From contig JAMXBB010000004.1 in NCBI GenBank assembly GCA_024138015.1, forward strand, positions 75,319,443 through 75,383,442: a stretch of 64,000 nt of DNA, read 5' to 3'. Every line of letters starts with the position of its first letter. Within the stretch, counting starts at the first letter, position 1. Made by a program: the position numbers and the translations under genes. This stretch comes from Lumnitzera littorea (Eukaryota; Streptophyta; Magnoliopsida; Myrtales; Combretaceae). This document shows positions 23,881-34,770 of this stretch, piece by piece. Under the pieces are notes generated by a model. That model was not told the origin of the DNA. It saw only the letters and a program-made list of their open reading frames with translations, and made no database searches.

Positions 23881-23890
23881 TGTACACTTC

Positions 23891-24090
23891 TATAGTACTG
23901 GACATACTTTTTAGTCCGTTATTTGGTTTATATATTAGGTTAAAGATGCAAGAGACAACACCCTTATCTATTAGATAAAAATAAATAAATTATAGTATTG
24001 GACATACTTTTCAGTCCATTATTTGGTTTATATATTAGGTTAAAGATGCAGGAGACAACACCCTCATCTACTAGACTAAAATAAATAAAT
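23891..24090 (+). repeat. Two tandem copies of a 100-bp unit
   Basis: Units 23891-23990 and 23991-24090 are nearly identical. Both start TATAGTA(C/T)TGGACATAC and contain TTATTTGGTTTATATATTAG and GAGACAACACCCT. A third, diverged copy lies near 24935-25040 as part of a larger duplication. Confidence 0.85.
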
Positions 24091-25330
24091 TATACCATAT
24101 ATTTGATGACACAAAAATCTATTTTAGGATACAAAATAAATATACCTTTGGAGTTTCGAAAATAATTTTATATTGAGTATCCAAATTACGATATTAAACT
24201 TTATTTTAATTGATAGCATAAATATTATTTTTTTAATTTTAAATTGCTTTCAATCATAAAACTCTATATATATTGATATCTTATATTATACCGTTGATCA
24301 ATTCGCCTTATATTGAACGTGTACAGCTTATCAATCTTCATTGAAAGGCAACTTCAGGGCAAGTCACTTCAGTCTTTGAATCCTTTCTCTAAAGTAGAGT
24401 TGATGACATAAGAAAAACAATCGCGACCACCAATACCCATCGCTAGTATATATACCTTCATGAATCGCCACGGCACCAATGGGCCATTATTTCGGTTTGA
24501 AACTTGCATTTGGAGAACCTTACCATAATTATGGTACAAATAGAGAATGAGAAATGAGAGTGTTCTTTTTCTTTTTTTTTTGGGTAATTGGAAGTTCGTA
24601 TCTTTGAAGGAAAATGTTCAAGACATATATTCTAGTTGCTTAAAAATAAAATTTACTTCGTTTTTTCTTTTAAATGAAATCAACTAAAAGTAAATGAATC
24701 CAACTTTGCATCAATTTAATAGATACTGAAATTATAAAGGGAGTATATTTTTATTTATAATTTTATATTGATGAACATATGATTTAAGAATGATAATAAA
24801 ACTTACCAATACATATGACTATGTTTAATCATTTATACTAGTTTTATCTTATCATGATAAGCACAAGAGATGTTAGTTTTTGGTTTAATCTTGATTATAG
24901 AATATTTATTGGTATGGCTCAATTGTCATATTTTTACGGTGCAATATTGAACATATTCTTTACTACATTATTTGGATTATATATTAGGTTAAAGTTACTA
25001 CAGGCAAAGGCATTAAATGCCAGACTAAAATTGAAAAAAAAAAATTTATACTACATATTTAGTGATATCAAAATCTATTTTATAGCACAGGATAAATGTT
25101 TTTAAAATTTCACAATTGATCCCAGATTGATTATCCAAATTATAATATTGAATTTTATTTTAATTTATAGCCCGGATTAATAATTTTTTTAATTCTTTTT
25201 TTCAATCTTAATAAGAATCTGTATATGTTGATGTCTCATATTCTATGTTGATCAATTCGTGTTTTGATCTTCGGTTCCTCGTTTTATCACAAAAGGAGTT
25301 CCGACGAAACTGAAAGGCAACTTCGTGTTA
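23991..25330 (+). repeat. Direct duplication upstream of the LEA2 gene (about 23991-24370 and 24930-25330)
   Basis: The two stretches run in parallel: TTTGGTTTATATATTAGGTT / TTTGGATTATATATTAGGTT, AAAATCTATTTTAGGATAC / AAAATCTATTTTATAGCAC, TTGATCAATTCGCC / TTGATCAATTCGTG, and GAAAGGCAACTTC in both. The offset is about 0.94 kb. TATA-like TATATATACC lies near 24446 in the first copy's surroundings and at 25353 in the second. The spacer 24370-24930 is AT-rich with no gene. Confidence 0.75.
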
Positions 25331-25352
25331 GTTGTTCCAATCCTGTAGGTTG

Positions 25353-25361
25353 ATATATATA
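25353..25361 (+). promoter_or_regulatory. Probable TATA box of the LEA2 gene
   Basis: ATATATATA about 230 bases upstream of the chosen start codon, followed by a C-rich then A/G-rich leader. The transcription start itself cannot be seen. Confidence 0.5.
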
Positions 25362-25587
25362 CCTACCATTTTGTTTCCCACAGGTGCTATCACTATCACT
25401 CTCAATATCACCATCTCCCTAAACACCCTTACAAAAACCATCACCCTTAACACCCTTGCAAAAAGCCACGCACACCTACACCCACCCTCGCAAACCCACG
25501 CACAAACCCAAACCATCCCCCACTCCCCCGGCGAACCAAAAACAAAAAAAAAAAAGAAAAAAGAAAAAAGAAAAGGAAGAAGAAAAA

Positions 25588-26265
25588 ATGCCTTCTTCTC
25601 CTAATCACACAAGCAAATACCCGCGAATTTTATTGGTATTGCTACTATTATTGTTAACAGCCTTCGGAGTTATCATTGTCCTAATCCTTATCTTCCTCAT
25701 GGTGCACGCCACGGCAGCACCTACCGTCGAGATTGATTCAGGCTCCTCTCGTTTCTCTTTTAACTCTACTCATATCCATTGGGATATCACTATCAATCTC
25801 AAGAACCCTAGTTGGATTGCCGCTGTCAAACACACCCACGTCAAGGCATCGTTATCTTATGACCTAGCTTTTTGTGGTGTCAATGTATCCCTCCCATCCT
25901 TTGTTGTTAAACCTAGGAAAAAAGCCGTCGTACAAGCGACGTTCGAGTCCACACCGCTCAAGGCCAAGGAACACTTCCGATTCACAAAAGGTCTCTGGTG
26001 GACCTTAATGGATGGCCAACCCATAACCATTCAGGTCACTCTCACAACGCACCGGTGGCTCGGGCACGGAAGGTTTTGGATCGTTGCAGTTGATCTAGAT
26101 GTGGTTTGTGATGATCTTACATTTGTTGATCCGACCATTTCTCCATCGCCTCATTACGGTGGTGACAGTGGTGCTGGTGGTGGCAATGGTGGTAGTAGCG
26201 GGAATTGGAGGATGATGAGTGGGAACCTTCCTTGCTCCATAACTTCTTTCTTTGTTTCCTTATAG
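25588..26265 (+). CDS. LEA2/NHL-family (NDR1/HIN1-like) membrane protein
   Basis: A single uninterrupted frame of 225 codons, the only intact gene here. Residues 1-14 are a short hydrophilic N-terminus (MPSSPNHTSKYPRI). A strongly hydrophobic helix follows at about 15-43 (LLVLLLLLLTAFGVIIVLIL), consistent with a single membrane anchor. An LEA2-type domain follows, with the family pattern ITINLKNPSWIAAVKHTHVK, LAFCG, KKAVVQATFES and DLDVVCDDLTF. The C-terminus is Gly/Ser-rich (GGDSGAGGGNGGSSG) and ends in a short hydrophobic stretch. An in-frame ATG at 25456 would add 44 residues, almost all Pro, Lys and Glu; I prefer 25588 because of its A-rich context and because the anchor then lies near the N-terminus, as is usual for NHL proteins. 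Family members act in pathogen and stress responses at the plasma membrane; a specific role cannot be read from sequence. Confidence 0.85.
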   Translation: MPSSPNHTSKYPRILLVLLLLLLTAFGVIIVLILIFLMVHATAAPTVEIDSGSSRFSFNSTHIHWDITINLKNPSWIAAVKHTHVKASLSYDLAFCGVNVSLPSFVVKPRKKAVVQATFESTPLKAKEHFRFTKGLWWTLMDGQPITIQVTLTTHRWLGHGRFWIVAVDLDVVCDDLTFVDPTISPSPHYGGDSGAGGGNGGSSGNWRMMSGNLPCSITSFFVSL

Positions 26266-26395
26266 TGTATCGCCACTTTCGTTGTTGTTCTTCTTCTTAT
26301 TGTTGTAGTTGTTGTTTTACTTCCACCTAGTCGGAATCAAATTATGGCCGTATATTTCTTTTTTTTTGTATAAATTATGGTCCTATATTCTACTT

Positions 26396-27705
26396 AGTTA
26401 ATAACCAAAATTGGTGCTTTACGCTTGTGTTAATGTGAAATGTCCGATTTGATTGGGACAATACACGAAAATTCATTAACTCCACCGCCCTCTCCCGCAG
26501 TAATTAATACCTTCAATTCCATATTCCTTGGCCCTTGCGAATGTTTGCGCGTCACTGAGAGATCCGCCCGGATTCCACTCAGCCCCGGCGAGCTGCATTT
26601 GTTCCATCACCGCGCGGTAACGTATCAGTGCTGGAGCTTTGCACTGGATATTCGTTGGGTGCATCTTCCATGCTGCCACCGCACTCATCATCGCTGTTGA
26701 CTCAGTGGCGCTATTGTCGCCTGATTACGCCTGAGTTGGGGTTCCCACCAAAGCTCCTATCCGATGATGGGTTAAACTCAAAGCCATAGGTTATAAGTCT
26801 TCCCATACAAGCTAGCTACTCGAGATCGGTTTAAGATGATTAACTCAGTAAACTCCAGGCATGGTCGAACTTCCTTGGGGAGTAAGTATAAGTGGAGTTC
26901 GAATGTTTGGAGGAGGTGGTGCCGGGGGGTGGGGAATCATTTTAAAAATAAAAATGAATTTAAACAAGGCTTATTATCTAGTTGGGCTTGAACTTGAATA
27001 TAAAATTAGAGATGGGTTTTTTAATTTTTTAGCCGAGCTCCCGTATATTCAACTGAAATTGAATAACTAAAATTGATGTTTTATGCTTTTGTTGGTGGGA
27101 AATTTCCGATTTTGGGTTGATCTCGACGATACACAAAAAATCACCAACTGCTTCACCGCCGTCTCCCGCAATCCGCTTACTTCCATATACCTTGGGAACA
27201 CGCTTGGCGCGACACTGAGAGATCCGCCCAGATTCCACTCAGCACCAGCGAGCTACACGGACTTACCCGCAGCGATAACGCATCTGGCCTGGATATTCGT
27301 TGGAGGGGTCTTCTGTGCCGCCACCGCTGTTGATGACTTACCGATGCTATTGTCACCGGCCTATGTCGGGGCCCGTTAATTACCACCAAAGCTCCATTCT
27401 GATGATGAGTTAAATTCAAAGCCAGAAGTTATAACTCTTCCCTTCGTGCTAGTCGGTACATCATACTCTCAAAGTTTGGTTTAGTATTTATTGGAGAAAA
27501 CTCAATTCGGTGCACAAGCATAGTCGAGCTTCCGTCAGTGTTAAGTACAAGTGAAGTTTTTACATCAACATTATTTTAGTTGAGAAAAAAAAAAACAAAG
27601 AAATTCTTTTAAAAGTAAAATGAATTTAGAGCAGATTCATCCAAATCGGAAAATTCGAAATAGGTCTTTAATTTGATGTTTTAAGCAGAGCTCCCGTATC
27701 AACTT
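26396..27705. repeat. Tandem duplication of a unit of about 660 bp (26396-27061 and 27062-27705)
   Basis: The units align throughout: ACCAAAATTGGTGCTTTACG / ACTAAAATTGATGTTTTATG, ACTGAGAGATCCGCCC followed by GATTCCACTCAGC in both, TGGATATTCGTTGG in both, CACCAAAGCTCC in both, and GAGCTCCCGTAT at the end of both. The middle 350 bases of each are clearly more GC-rich than the surroundings. On the minus strand one frame keeps a similar pattern in both (GGSMEDAPNEYP / GGGTEDPSNEYP; NEFSCIVPIKSDISH / GDFLCIVEINPKSEISH), but with stops. I do not recognise it. A decayed duplicated exon or gene fragment is possible. Confidence 0.75.
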
Positions 27706-29579
27706 AATTGGACGTGTTTAGTTTAGACTTGTTTTTACGGTAAAAATGGGGTTGCGTGTGGGTCTCGGGTGATCTCGGCTTTCCTTTCCGCATCATTTCC
27801 TGTAAATATCTTCTGCTTATCCCTTCGCCAGTCTCACGGTCACATTCGGTTTATTGTCGACACATGCGTGCTTAAATGACCTGTAAAAAGAAGAAAGATA
27901 ATAATAATAATAATGATATAACCGTAATTGGGAGAAGTACATGGAGTATCTCGTGCACTTCCTACACTAATTTTAATTTGCTGAGATGTGTACTTGATCA
28001 TATCGTCATATTTTTTACATATATTTGTGATCTTGTGTGGGCTAAAAGAATCAGACTAAGAAGTATCAGATATATACGTGAAGATCATTTCACTGTGATA
28101 TTACTCCATATAGATATAATCTACACGAGATGACAGAAAATTTATCCAATATTATTCCCTTCGCCATCTCTCAGTTGTCTAACGGAGGTCGGCACCGGCG
28201 GCAGGTGACAGTAAACCGAAATGTGGACTATGATGTATGGGAGCATTCCATTAACATGTATGAATTTGACGAATGGTGATAAATGTAAATCAAGAAAATT
28301 TTCACATGTAAAAATATTACCATATTATAATTAATATGTATTTAAATATTAATAGCATTTAGTTTTATCCACTACTCATCAAAGAAGAAGTGGCATATGT
28401 TTAAGTACAAATCAAAATTTTTTCTGCTCCATAGGAACTTCATTAGGAAAATTTTATTAGGATGAATCGAGTACAAACCGTATGCATGCAGTAACAATAT
28501 CGTTTTTTGTGGTCATTGTTTTTAGTATCTAATAGTAGGTCTACAAGGAAATTTATGTTCATCAGCTCTAATCCACAACCAGCAACAACATCACATATCT
28601 ATAAGTATATAAATTTTAATATATGCATGTATCCGCTGATAATTATAGAAGGGTCAATAATGAGTTTGTTTAAAAATAATCAAGTTTTATATGCTTGTAT
28701 TGGTTCCTTGTAAAAGTATCTAAACGTGCAATTAAATGATACATACGTGTATATATATATATATATACACACACTTCTATGAGTCTACATTATTCCATTC
28801 TGTTTCTTTCTTATATTCATATGTTTCGCATTTATTAGATATATAGATCTTCTTCTTAATTGGTGTTATATATATATATATATATATCTAAATATATATA
28901 TGTATATATACTGTTGGTCACAAAATATTTCTCGAAGGAACAAAAAGCATGTGCCGGTACTTGTGGGCGCTTTCGTATATACCATACAAGGTTAAGTTAA
29001 AAGAAGAAGAAGAAGACGAAGAAGGAGCAGATGATAACACCATAGACTTAATATGTACTTTGATATAATACCCTTGTCTCTCTGACCATCAGTTGATGAT
29101 GTAGCGGGAAACGGCACAAGAGGCGCCCACCTGTACCTGCATTGTTATGATGTGCCCGCAATCTGCATCGATATTACCATATTATTATTATTATTATTAT
29201 TTAATTGTGAGGATATTTACACTATATTTGGTATAAGGAAAGGAATGGAAAAGAAAAGAAAGTGAGGGAAAAAAATATAAATGGAATGAATTGTTGGGAG
29301 ATTTAATTCCTTTCAAAGTGTTTAAATAATGGAGAGAGAAAAAAGGGAAGGAATTTAATTATTAATAAAAACAAAATATGTGTAGGTTAAATTTAGTGAT
29401 ATATCCATAAAATGTAATTATATTAAATAAATACATTCTCTCAATCCCTATTTCACTTTTTATTATTATATATTATATAAAAATATATTTAATAATATAT
29501 ATGGACATTATATATGTGTATATTCATTATATAAATAAAAATATATATTACAAAAAATATTTAATAATATATATGTACA
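27706..29579. other. Intergenic, no gene seen
   Basis: AT-rich. Simple repeats are an (AAT)n run at 27898-27914, (AT)n at 28749-28766 and 28869-28887, (GAA)n near 29001-29020, and (ATT)n at 29177-29201. A purine-rich stretch at 29219-29350 begins CACTATATTTGG. A similar, inverted stretch ends at about 32570, and the two might be copies of one MITE-like sequence. Confidence 0.6.
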
Positions 29580-30700
29580 TTCCGCAATAATCATATATGC
29601 TACACTATAATAGCAAATGCATAGAGAAATGAAAAAAATATACATATTTTAAATATTTTATTAAGTGCTCAAGATTACCATTAGTATTTTAATTATATTA
29701 TAGGATTAAATATTATTGCATAGCAAATGCAAAGGCCATTATTGCTGTGCACTTTGCATTAGGGGCGGGGGTCGAAATAACAAAAGGATAAAAGTCCGAA
29801 TACTTTTTGTGTAACTTATTGAGGGTTAATTAAATTAAAGAAATTTATAGCCAATTTATGGAATTGAAGTTACATTTATGAAATTGGGAATGAAGTTCAT
29901 GTAATTGTAAAATATGGTGACTTTTGGAAAACACTTGGATGGGAAACTAGTCAAATTCTGCGGCTTTACGTACAAATAGCTAGGCAACCTTTTTTTTCTT
30001 TTTTTTCTGGGCCCAAAAATAGCCAGCCAGTCTTCGATGGAGACTTTTTCAAATAATTCTTAATGATTCCATTTTATTCTATTGACAAGTCTAATAGAAA
30101 AGGACCAATAAAACAATAAGAATTGGTCACCATGCTTTATCGAGCCAGAAAGCTGCGAATTTATACTCTTCATGTCATAAGAAGTCGATAATAAGTATTG
30201 ATAATGCTTTCAAGCATATACATTGATGTTATAACAAAATGTTCTTATCTAATTTTCTTAACATTTGGCTATAACAAAATGTTCTTATTTCTGTGAAATT
30301 ATTTTTTATTACATATTTATAAAATAGTAGATTATTGTCAAATTGGACATTTTAAAAAGTTAATTGGTTTTAGTGATTAAAATAAAAGTTTAATTATTAG
30401 TATAATATTTTGATAATCACAGTAGCACATGATGGCAATAAACTTTGCATCAATGGTTATGTCTGCTCCAGGTGTGCTTGCCTCCTCTATATATATATAT
30501 ATATTTGCTCTCTTTTTAAAATTGATTATTTAATGCTATATCCTTAGAAAGCATGAGGTCTTATTTAATATCGTTTTTTTGGATAGAATACTATAAAACC
30601 AATAAAATTAAGGGATTAATTTAAAAAAAAAAAAAACTACTAATATATTTTCATTTATTTAATCCTTTCTTACAAAAAAAAATTATTTTCAAGAAGAAAA
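29580..30700 (+). repeat. Intergenic segment, copy 1 of 3
   Basis: Aligns with 32595-34310 (offset about 3013 bases) and partly with 36470-36776. Shared words include CAAAGGCCATTATTGCTGTG, CTTTGCATTAGGGGC, AATACTTTTTGTGTAACTTA, ATAAGAAGTCGATAATAAG and TTAACATTTGGCTAT. This copy lacks the 549-bp insertion of copy 2 and so shows the empty site. No open frame is convincing. Confidence 0.85.
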
Positions 30701-30796
30701 TCTTTTACTATACTATTTAGTTATAAAAGTCATTGGAGAAATGTAGGAGAGGATAATGATAGTAATGTATATTTCCTATCCTATTCATTCATATTC

Positions 30797-30827
<31 letters not shown>

Positions 30828-32594
30828 TGTAGGTATGTATGTACATGTACATACATATTATATTCTAGTCTAACAAACATTTCTACCTAATCAAATATAT
30901 AGATAATTAGGAGGTGCTGGCAAAAATATAAGTGTAATGGCAATAATGATTAAAACAATGGTAGGAATATATAACCATCGGAGTTAAATCAAAATAAAGG
31001 CAACTATAGGAAAACCGACCGGTAAAAGTGATTTTTTTATTATACTTATTACATTCCTTTTTATATATTGACAATAAGTGATATTGGCTTTGATATTAAC
31101 TATCTCGATGACTAATACGATCAGCAACTATCATGGACAAATAAATACTCTCGATTATTATCACAGTGGTTTTGGTTGTAATTTAATTGCATTGAAATTA
31201 CAATATTTGAAATGGAAATGTGTGGGTTTGATTTAGGAATTTGCATATGATTGTATTTATGTGTTTTGATGTGCAAGAAACTTAATATATATAAATAGAA
31301 TTGGTTATTACAACATGAAATGAATATATTTATGTTATGGAGTGCTTGTGAACCTATTTGGCCACTAAATAAATTGAACTAACAAATATTGAAACTTAAA
31401 TATAAATCAGACATGCATTGTATTGTATGACTATATAAAGAAGGCCATTAACATCACACGAGGGCACTAAGAGGCCATATGAAGGTGATACTTCGTTTGA
31501 TATAACCTTGCCACAACCTCTAGAAACTACTGCGTATTGAGAAATGTCGTCCTTTGATTAGGCTCCGTCCGCATTGCAACTGCTTAGGGCAACCCATACT
31601 CTCGAGCAAATATATAGTATCGAATCACTATTTTAATATTACTTAAAATCCAGCTTAGGTTAAACTTGCAATAATTTATTATATAATTAATTAATAATGT
31701 ATTAAGGCGACGGTGATTTAGCTTAGAGTACTGGCATATGAGCTGACTTATTGGTACTTACGTCCCAACCTCTAGTGACCAGAGAGTGCTAATCCAACTT
31801 ATGCACAATTTTCAAATAACTATATATATTATTGCATTCATACGCTCATTCATGCATAGCATGATAATGTATAATAACTTACTTGTTCTTGCGTGCATGC
31901 GGTATCGAGAATATCTCACTAAGCAATTGGTGCTTTCACATCCATAGATTTACTTTATTACGGGCACTCTACTAGCTATATCCTAAGAGCTTGTATCCAC
32001 AAGTGATAGTGATGAGAGTTACTAGAAGAGTGGTTGAGACCATAGGAGCTAGTGATTATTATAATTATATTTTGTCTCTAAGTTAAATTTACTTGTGTTA
32101 TTGTAAGTTATATTTAGACTTATAGGATAGAGCAAGGGATTCTATATGACCTAGAACTTTATGGTGGTGTATTTGGACTATGAGATTAACTATTATGTTC
32201 TATTTATTATTATATTGTACATGTCTTAGTGCATCACAAACTTGACTTGATCGGTTGTGGTAACCTAAGTTGTAATGACACCTTATGTATTTATTGAAAC
32301 TCCTAAGCAATAGTGGTATTGGTCACGAGTTTTTATATAGTACATGGCAAGTTATTACGATGAGGTTACCCCTAATTCCATTCTGATTCTATCCAACTTT
32401 TGGAGAAAAAATTTTGAGTAGGGCTTAGGGAAAGATTATTCTCATATTTCCTTCTTCTTTTACAATCTTTTTCAAATCATATAGTGGAATAAAAAATTTT
32501 ACCTCCTAATTCCTCGCCTCTCAAATCATTCCTTCCCAATTCCCTCAAACCATAGTGTTACTCATGGCTTATAAAAGGAATTTTTTTTTTATGG
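30701..32594. other. Intergenic, no gene seen
   Basis: AT-rich, with an (AT)n tract near 30798-30822. The stretch 31430-32400 is less AT-biased, contains GTGACCAGAGAGTGC- and GCATTCATGC-type segments, and may be remnant LTR sequence, but no partner, PBS or coding region is visible. The stretch 32410-32575 resembles the inverted purine-rich stretch at 29219. Confidence 0.5.
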
Positions 32595-34310
32595 TTTCCG
32601 CAAAAATCACATATGCTATACTATAATAGAAAACGCATAGAGAAAAGAAAAATATCTATATTTTATTATTTTATTAAGTGCTCGAGATTACCATTAGTAT
32701 CTTAATTATATTATACGAATAAATATTATTGCATAGCGAATGCAAAGGCCATTATTGCTGTGCACTTTGCATTAGGGGCAGGGGCCAAAATAACAAAAGG
32801 ATAAAAGTCTGAATACTTTTTGTGTAACTTATTGGGGGTTAATTAAATTAAAGAAATTTATTAGCCAATTTATGAAATTGGGAATGAAGTTCGTGTAATT
32901 GTAAAATATGGTGATTTTTGGAATCCGGTTGGAGGGGAAACTAGTCAAATACCGCGGCTTTACGTACAAATATCTAGGCAATCTTCTTTTCATTTTTTTG
33001 GCCAAAAAAAATAGCTAAGATTGAGTTTTTTCAAAATAATTCTTAATGATTCCATTCCATTTCATTCTATTATTGATAAGTACTATAGAAAAGGACAAAT
33101 AAAACAATAAGATTTGGTCATCATGGTTTGTCAAGCCAGAGAGCTGCGAATTTATTCACTCTTCATGTCATAAGAAGTCGATAATAAGTGCCGATAATGA
33201 TTTCAAGCATATACATTAAAACACGTCAGGGACAAAAATAACCATTATGTATGTTATATATCATAAATATATTTAATTTTCTTAACATTTGGCTATGACA
33301 AAATGTTCCTATTTTGTGAAAATATTTTTTATTATATATTTATAAAATAGTAGATTATTGACAAATTGGGCATTTGAAAAAGTTAATTGGTTTTAGTGGT
33401 TAAAATAAAAGTTTAATTATTAGTATAATATTTTGGTAATCACAGTGACACATGATGGATTTTACACCACAATAAACTTAGCATTAATGGGTATGTTTGC
33501 TCCATGTGTACTTGCCTCCTATATATATAATTACTCTCATTTTAAAATTGCTTATTTAGATGCCATATCTTTACAAAACATGTTTGAGATCTTATTTTAA
33601 TATCATTTTTTTGTATTGAGTTAAGGATACAACTAGGCAGGTTATTAAAGAGTACACAACTCATCGAACCCAATAAAAACACTATAGAGTATTACCATAC
33701 AGGATTTAAGATCAGGCTTTGAGATATGATTCAAAATACTATGGGGTTTAAGGTCAACTTTTGAGATTATAAAAAAATTTTATAGGAAACATGACCTAAT
33801 AAAAAAAGTATATATTAATAAAAATATTTACTTTTAATTTATACATAATGTATATCTTATACAAGTTTTATATTTTATAAAGCAATTGATTCTCAAATTT
33901 TATTATTATATAAGTTTATAAATATAATTATAATTCTACTTAACTTATTTCCCTTCTATTCTCTTTTTAATCCTATCTAAACTCTATAAAAACCTACTCA
34001 TATAGGATCTATTGAATCCTATAAAAATCCGCTCCAAAAGAGTCAAAAATCTTATAGAATCGAGTTTTAGAAATAAGAAATAAAACCTTATAATGTTTTA
34101 TAGGGTTTTAGATAACACTAAACCTTATAGAGGTAGGTTTAGGTTTCACAAAGCTCGCCCCAATTGTATCCCTATATAAAATATTATAAAACCAATAAAA
34201 TTAAAGGAATAATTTATACAAAAAAAAAACTCTTACTGTTTATTTTTGAATATTTTCATTTATTTAATCCTTTCTTACAAAAAAAATTATTATTTTCAAA
34301 AAGAAAATAA
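32595..34310 (+). repeat. Intergenic segment, copy 2 of 3, carrying two inserted MITE-like elements
   Basis: Starts TTTCCGCAAAAATCACATAT, like TTCCGCAATAATCATATAT at 29580. It follows copy 1 to the Lys-like purine stretch AAGAAAATAA. It is interrupted at 33624-34172 by a TA-flanked element and ends at the hAT-type MITE at 34311. Confidence 0.85.
33624..34172. mobile_element. MITE-like element with TIRs, TA target duplication
   Basis: 549 bp, absent from copy 1 of the host segment. The left end AGGATACAACTAGGCAGG pairs with the right end, whose reverse complement is GGGATACAATTGGGGCGAG. TA flanks both ends. It has no coding capacity and is AT-rich inside. A TA duplication suggests the Tc1/mariner group, but the terminal bases are not the classic Stowaway ones, so class is uncertain. 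Confidence 0.65.
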
Positions 34311-34762
34311 CAATGCTATTAGACCTAGGTTGACCTTCCCAGTCCAATGCAATTAGACCTGACCTTTCGATAAAACCAATCTGAGTCACCAATTTAACCC
34401 TCATTGACAATACCCTTAGTTCGGCCAGTTGACACAGGTAGTCCAACTCGGTTCCTATAAGAACTAACTGAGTTTTTTTTATTTAAAATATATTTTTTTC
34501 TCTTGTACTTTCTAATAAAAATATCAGTTTATTAAAAAAATAAATATAGATAAGAGAAAAATAAAAAATAAACTATAAAAACTTTCAATTTTCAATCATT
34601 AGGAAAGTAGGTAATATTTTATTACTTTATATATAAATATAAATTATATTATGATATTTTTTTTACCATGGTTCAATCCTTGTTCGACCTCAGTTGATCC
34701 TTTTGACTCTTAACCTCTTTTTATTCTCAAGTCAGCCTTCGAATATGAATTTGACAACATTG
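34311..34762. mobile_element. hAT-type MITE with perfect 8-bp target duplication
   Basis: 452 bp bounded by GAAAATAA at 34303-34310 and again at 34763-34770. The ends are CAATGCTATTAGACC on the left and ...TTTGACAACATTG on the right (reverse complement CAATGTTGTCAAA), an imperfect inverted pair. CAATGTTGTCAAA-type ends and 8-bp duplications are typical of plant hAT MITEs. The interior holds no open frame. Confidence 0.85.
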
Positions 34763-34770
34763 GAAAATAA

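Noticed and set aside
25456..25587. N-terminal extension of the LEA2 gene as part of the protein
   Set aside because: Almost pure Pro/Lys/Glu from a purine-rich leader, and it would push the membrane anchor far from the N-terminus, unlike the family; not excluded completely.
26440..26700. Open frames on both strands in the GC-rich tandem repeat
   Set aside because: The frames are not kept open in the second repeat unit, so neither strand can be called a gene; listed as a repeat.
27876..28713. Two short open frames (85 and 68 codons) in intergenic sequence
   Set aside because: AT-rich codons, simple repeats at the start, no motif, no promoter or splice pattern.
28749..30822. (AT)n, (ATT)n and other short tandem tracts as CRISPR-like or regulatory arrays
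   Set aside because: Plain microsatellites with no spacer structure; the genome is a plant nuclear one.
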